Positions 5,388-6,701 of a DNA stretch of 6,701 nt are shown piece by piece (the stretch's first letter is position 1; every line of letters starts with the position of its first letter). Position numbers and translations under genes: made by a program. Origin of the DNA: an uncultured Eggerthellaceae bacterium (GTDB lineage Bacteria > Actinomycetota > Coriobacteriia > Coriobacteriales > Eggerthellaceae); NCBI GenBank assembly GCA_934630905.1, contig CAKTXN010000092.1, positions 1-6,701 on the forward strand, written 5' to 3'. The notes under the pieces were generated by a model. That model searched no databases. It was not told the DNA's origin and worked only from the letters and a program-made list of their open reading frames with translations.

Positions 5388-6676
5388 TATGATTCGACCT
5401 CCGAGAGCGCGTCACGCAAAAACAGCGGGTATCCTCCCTGGTCATTGGGGTCAAACAGCGAAAAGAGCATCTGATTGCCCGCTTCGTCAAGCACCGACAG
5501 CCGCTCTTTCACCCGGCGCATTCGAGCAAGAAGACCCTGCGCATCGTCCGCTTTCACGTGCACGTACGCAAATACTTGCTGGGCAGAACCCCATTGCTCA
5601 ATGGTGTCGCCTTCTCCATGGACTTGAACGCAGGCAACAACGCCGTCCATGCGCAAAACGTCTTCCGCACCGCAAATGCGAGCGATAGCGCCCGGCTTCA
5701 AATGGAGCGGCCAAATGGCATACGCGCCCGCTGCGGGCTGCGCAATAAGCTCGCCAGCGTCGCTCCCCGTGGCGCACGCATAAAGTGCGGCCAGCTGATC
5801 AATGCCATACATCTCTCTGACCAGGTAATACGTAAGCGAACCACCGAATCGGAATCCCATTTCGTTGAACAGGAACGAACCATTGCGGTTAAACGCCTCG
5901 ATCCACAACGGACCTTCGGTGATACCCATATCCCTGAACAGGGCAATGGCCTTGTCGTTTAGCTCGTCCAAATACTTCTGTTCATCACGCGAAGGAGCAA
6001 TCTGGAGCGCCATGATCGGCGCGCCCGCATCGCCCATTTTCTGAGAGCATTTATCAGCAATGCCCGAATACACAATAGAGCCTTGGTGGGCCGTATAGTG
6101 GATGATCACCGCATCGCCATCAATGAAGTCTTCAATAACAACGTCGCCCGCGAACGAAAAAGAACGTGCCAGCTCAACGGCCGCATCCAGGTCGGCCGGG
6201 TTCACAACTTTCGAAAAGCCCCTGCTCCCGCTTCCGTCAAGCGGCTTTACCGCCAACGGATAAGCGCTTTCGGGAAGGCATTGCGCTTCCTTGTAGGAAT
6301 AGCGGCGCGCCGTGGGAATGCCATACTCCTGGCAAAGCGCCTTAAACTGGCCTTTGTCGCGCAACGCATCGAACTGCTCGGGGGTGCAGTAACACGGGTA
6401 TCCCATTTTTTGGGCAACGCGCGCCATTTTATCCAGGTTGAACTCATGCACGCCCGAAAGCACGCTATCGATTCCCTGCTCACGGCAACGTTCGCACAAG
6501 CCGTCCACATCTGCCGTGCTTGCATCCCACGATTCATCGGCAAGACGTTTCGCAGGCGATGCCTCGGGCGCAAGGTAATCGGCAACCACCACGTAATCGC
6601 CCTGAGCCTTCGCGTATTTCACCAGTTCGCACGAGCCAATTGGCTTTCCGCCCAAAACAAGCAGCTTATGCGACAT
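5387..6676 (-). CDS. ATP-grasp ligase, carbamoyl-phosphate-synthase-like type
   Basis: 429 residues, soluble. An N-terminal Rossmann-like pre-grasp domain starts with KLLVLGGKPIG (4-14) and includes SVLSGVHEFNLDKMA near 71-85. The ATP-grasp core follows: DKGQFKALCQEYGIP (107-121), LAVKPLDGSGSRGFSKV (141-157, ATP-binding Lys144 and glycine loop), VVIEDFIDG (179-187), then metal-binding Glu260 and the NEMGFRFGGS signature (271-280, Glu272 and Arg276). A C-terminal domain of about 130 residues completes the usual layout. Such enzymes use ATP to activate a carboxylate as acyl-phosphate and join it to an amine or thiol; the substrates here cannot be named. An in-frame TGA 13-15 bases before the ATG fixes the start; GGGGTGGAAG just upstream is a weak ribosome site. 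The first gene visible, it is coupled to the ornithine cyclodeaminase-family gene, implying joint work on one amino acid. An upstream gene may end in the last 25 bases of the window. Confidence 0.9.
   Translation of the reverse strand: MSHKLLVLGGKPIGSCELVKYAKAQGDYVVVADYLAPEASPAKRLADESWDASTADVDGLCERCREQGIDSVLSGVHEFNLDKMARVAQKMGYPCYCTPEQFDALRDKGQFKALCQEYGIPTARRYSYKEAQCLPESAYPLAVKPLDGSGSRGFSKVVNPADLDAAVELARSFSFAGDVVIEDFIDGDAVIIHYTAHQGSIVYSGIADKCSQKMGDAGAPIMALQIAPSRDEQKYLDELNDKAIALFRDMGITEGPLWIEAFNRNGSFLFNEMGFRFGGSLTYYLVREMYGIDQLAALYACATGSDAGELIAQPAAGAYAIWPLHLKPGAIARICGAEDVLRMDGVVACVQVHGEGDTIEQWGSAQQVFAYVHVKADDAQGLLARMRRVKERLSVLDEAGNQMLFSLFDPNDQGGYPLFLRDALSEVES
5397..5402 (-). promoter_or_regulatory. 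Ribosome binding site of the ornithine cyclodeaminase-family gene
   Basis: GGAGGT on the minus strand, nine bases before the ATG at 5387, embedded in the last codons of the upstream ATP-grasp gene. It supports this start and independent re-initiation within a coupled pair. Confidence 0.7.
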
Positions 6677-6701
6677 TCTTCCACCCCATCACGTAATCTC
6701 T

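Noticed and set aside
1..6701. CRISPR arrays, tRNA or rRNA genes, insertion sequences, toxin-antitoxin or phage-defence genes
   Set aside because: No regularly spaced repeats, transposase frame, terminal inverted repeats or RNA gene signatures were found; nearly all bases fall in the six glycan-related genes.

Overview
The window is one continuous minus-strand operon fragment for making and exporting a cell-surface polysaccharide by the Wzx/Wzy route. All six supported genes read right to left. The DNA is moderately GC-rich (roughly mid-50s percent by eye), codons favour GCG, CGC and GGC, and some genes have strong GGAGG-type ribosome sites. A gut actinobacterium such as a member of the Coriobacteriia would fit, but this is a weak guess and the sequence carries no taxonomic marker.

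In transcription order: (1) 6676-5387, an ATP-grasp ligase of the carbamoyl-phosphate-synthase-like type; (2) 5387-4347, an NAD(P)-dependent enzyme of the ornithine cyclodeaminase/mu-crystallin family, overlapping gene 1 by one base; (3) 4316-3213, a second, unrelated ATP-grasp protein of the 'sugar-transfer associated' family; (4) 3213-2167, a family 2 glycosyltransferase overlapping gene 3 by one base; (5) 2032-641, a polytopic membrane protein with the O-antigen ligase/polymerase (Wzy) signature, starting at a GTG with a very good ribosome site; (6) 647-1, the N-terminal 215 codons of an O-unit flippase-like protein (Wzx), overlapping gene 5 by seven bases and running off the left edge.

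A working model: the glycosyltransferase adds a sugar to a lipid-linked repeat unit, the flippase moves the unit across the membrane and the Wzy-like protein polymerises or ligates it. The first two genes look like a translationally coupled amino-acid/imino-acid plus ligase pair. The third is an ATP-grasp family found in glycan loci. Together they suggest that the glycan carries an amide-linked or otherwise ATP-activated non-sugar decoration. That last point is inference.

The only intergenic gap over 35 bases is 2033-2166. It holds a perfect 20-base direct repeat (87 bases apart) and a small hairpin. No terminator, convincing promoter, tRNA, rRNA, CRISPR array or insertion sequence was seen. 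The operon probably extends beyond both ends: gene 6 is cut at the left, and no promoter is visible in the 25 bases to the right of gene 1.
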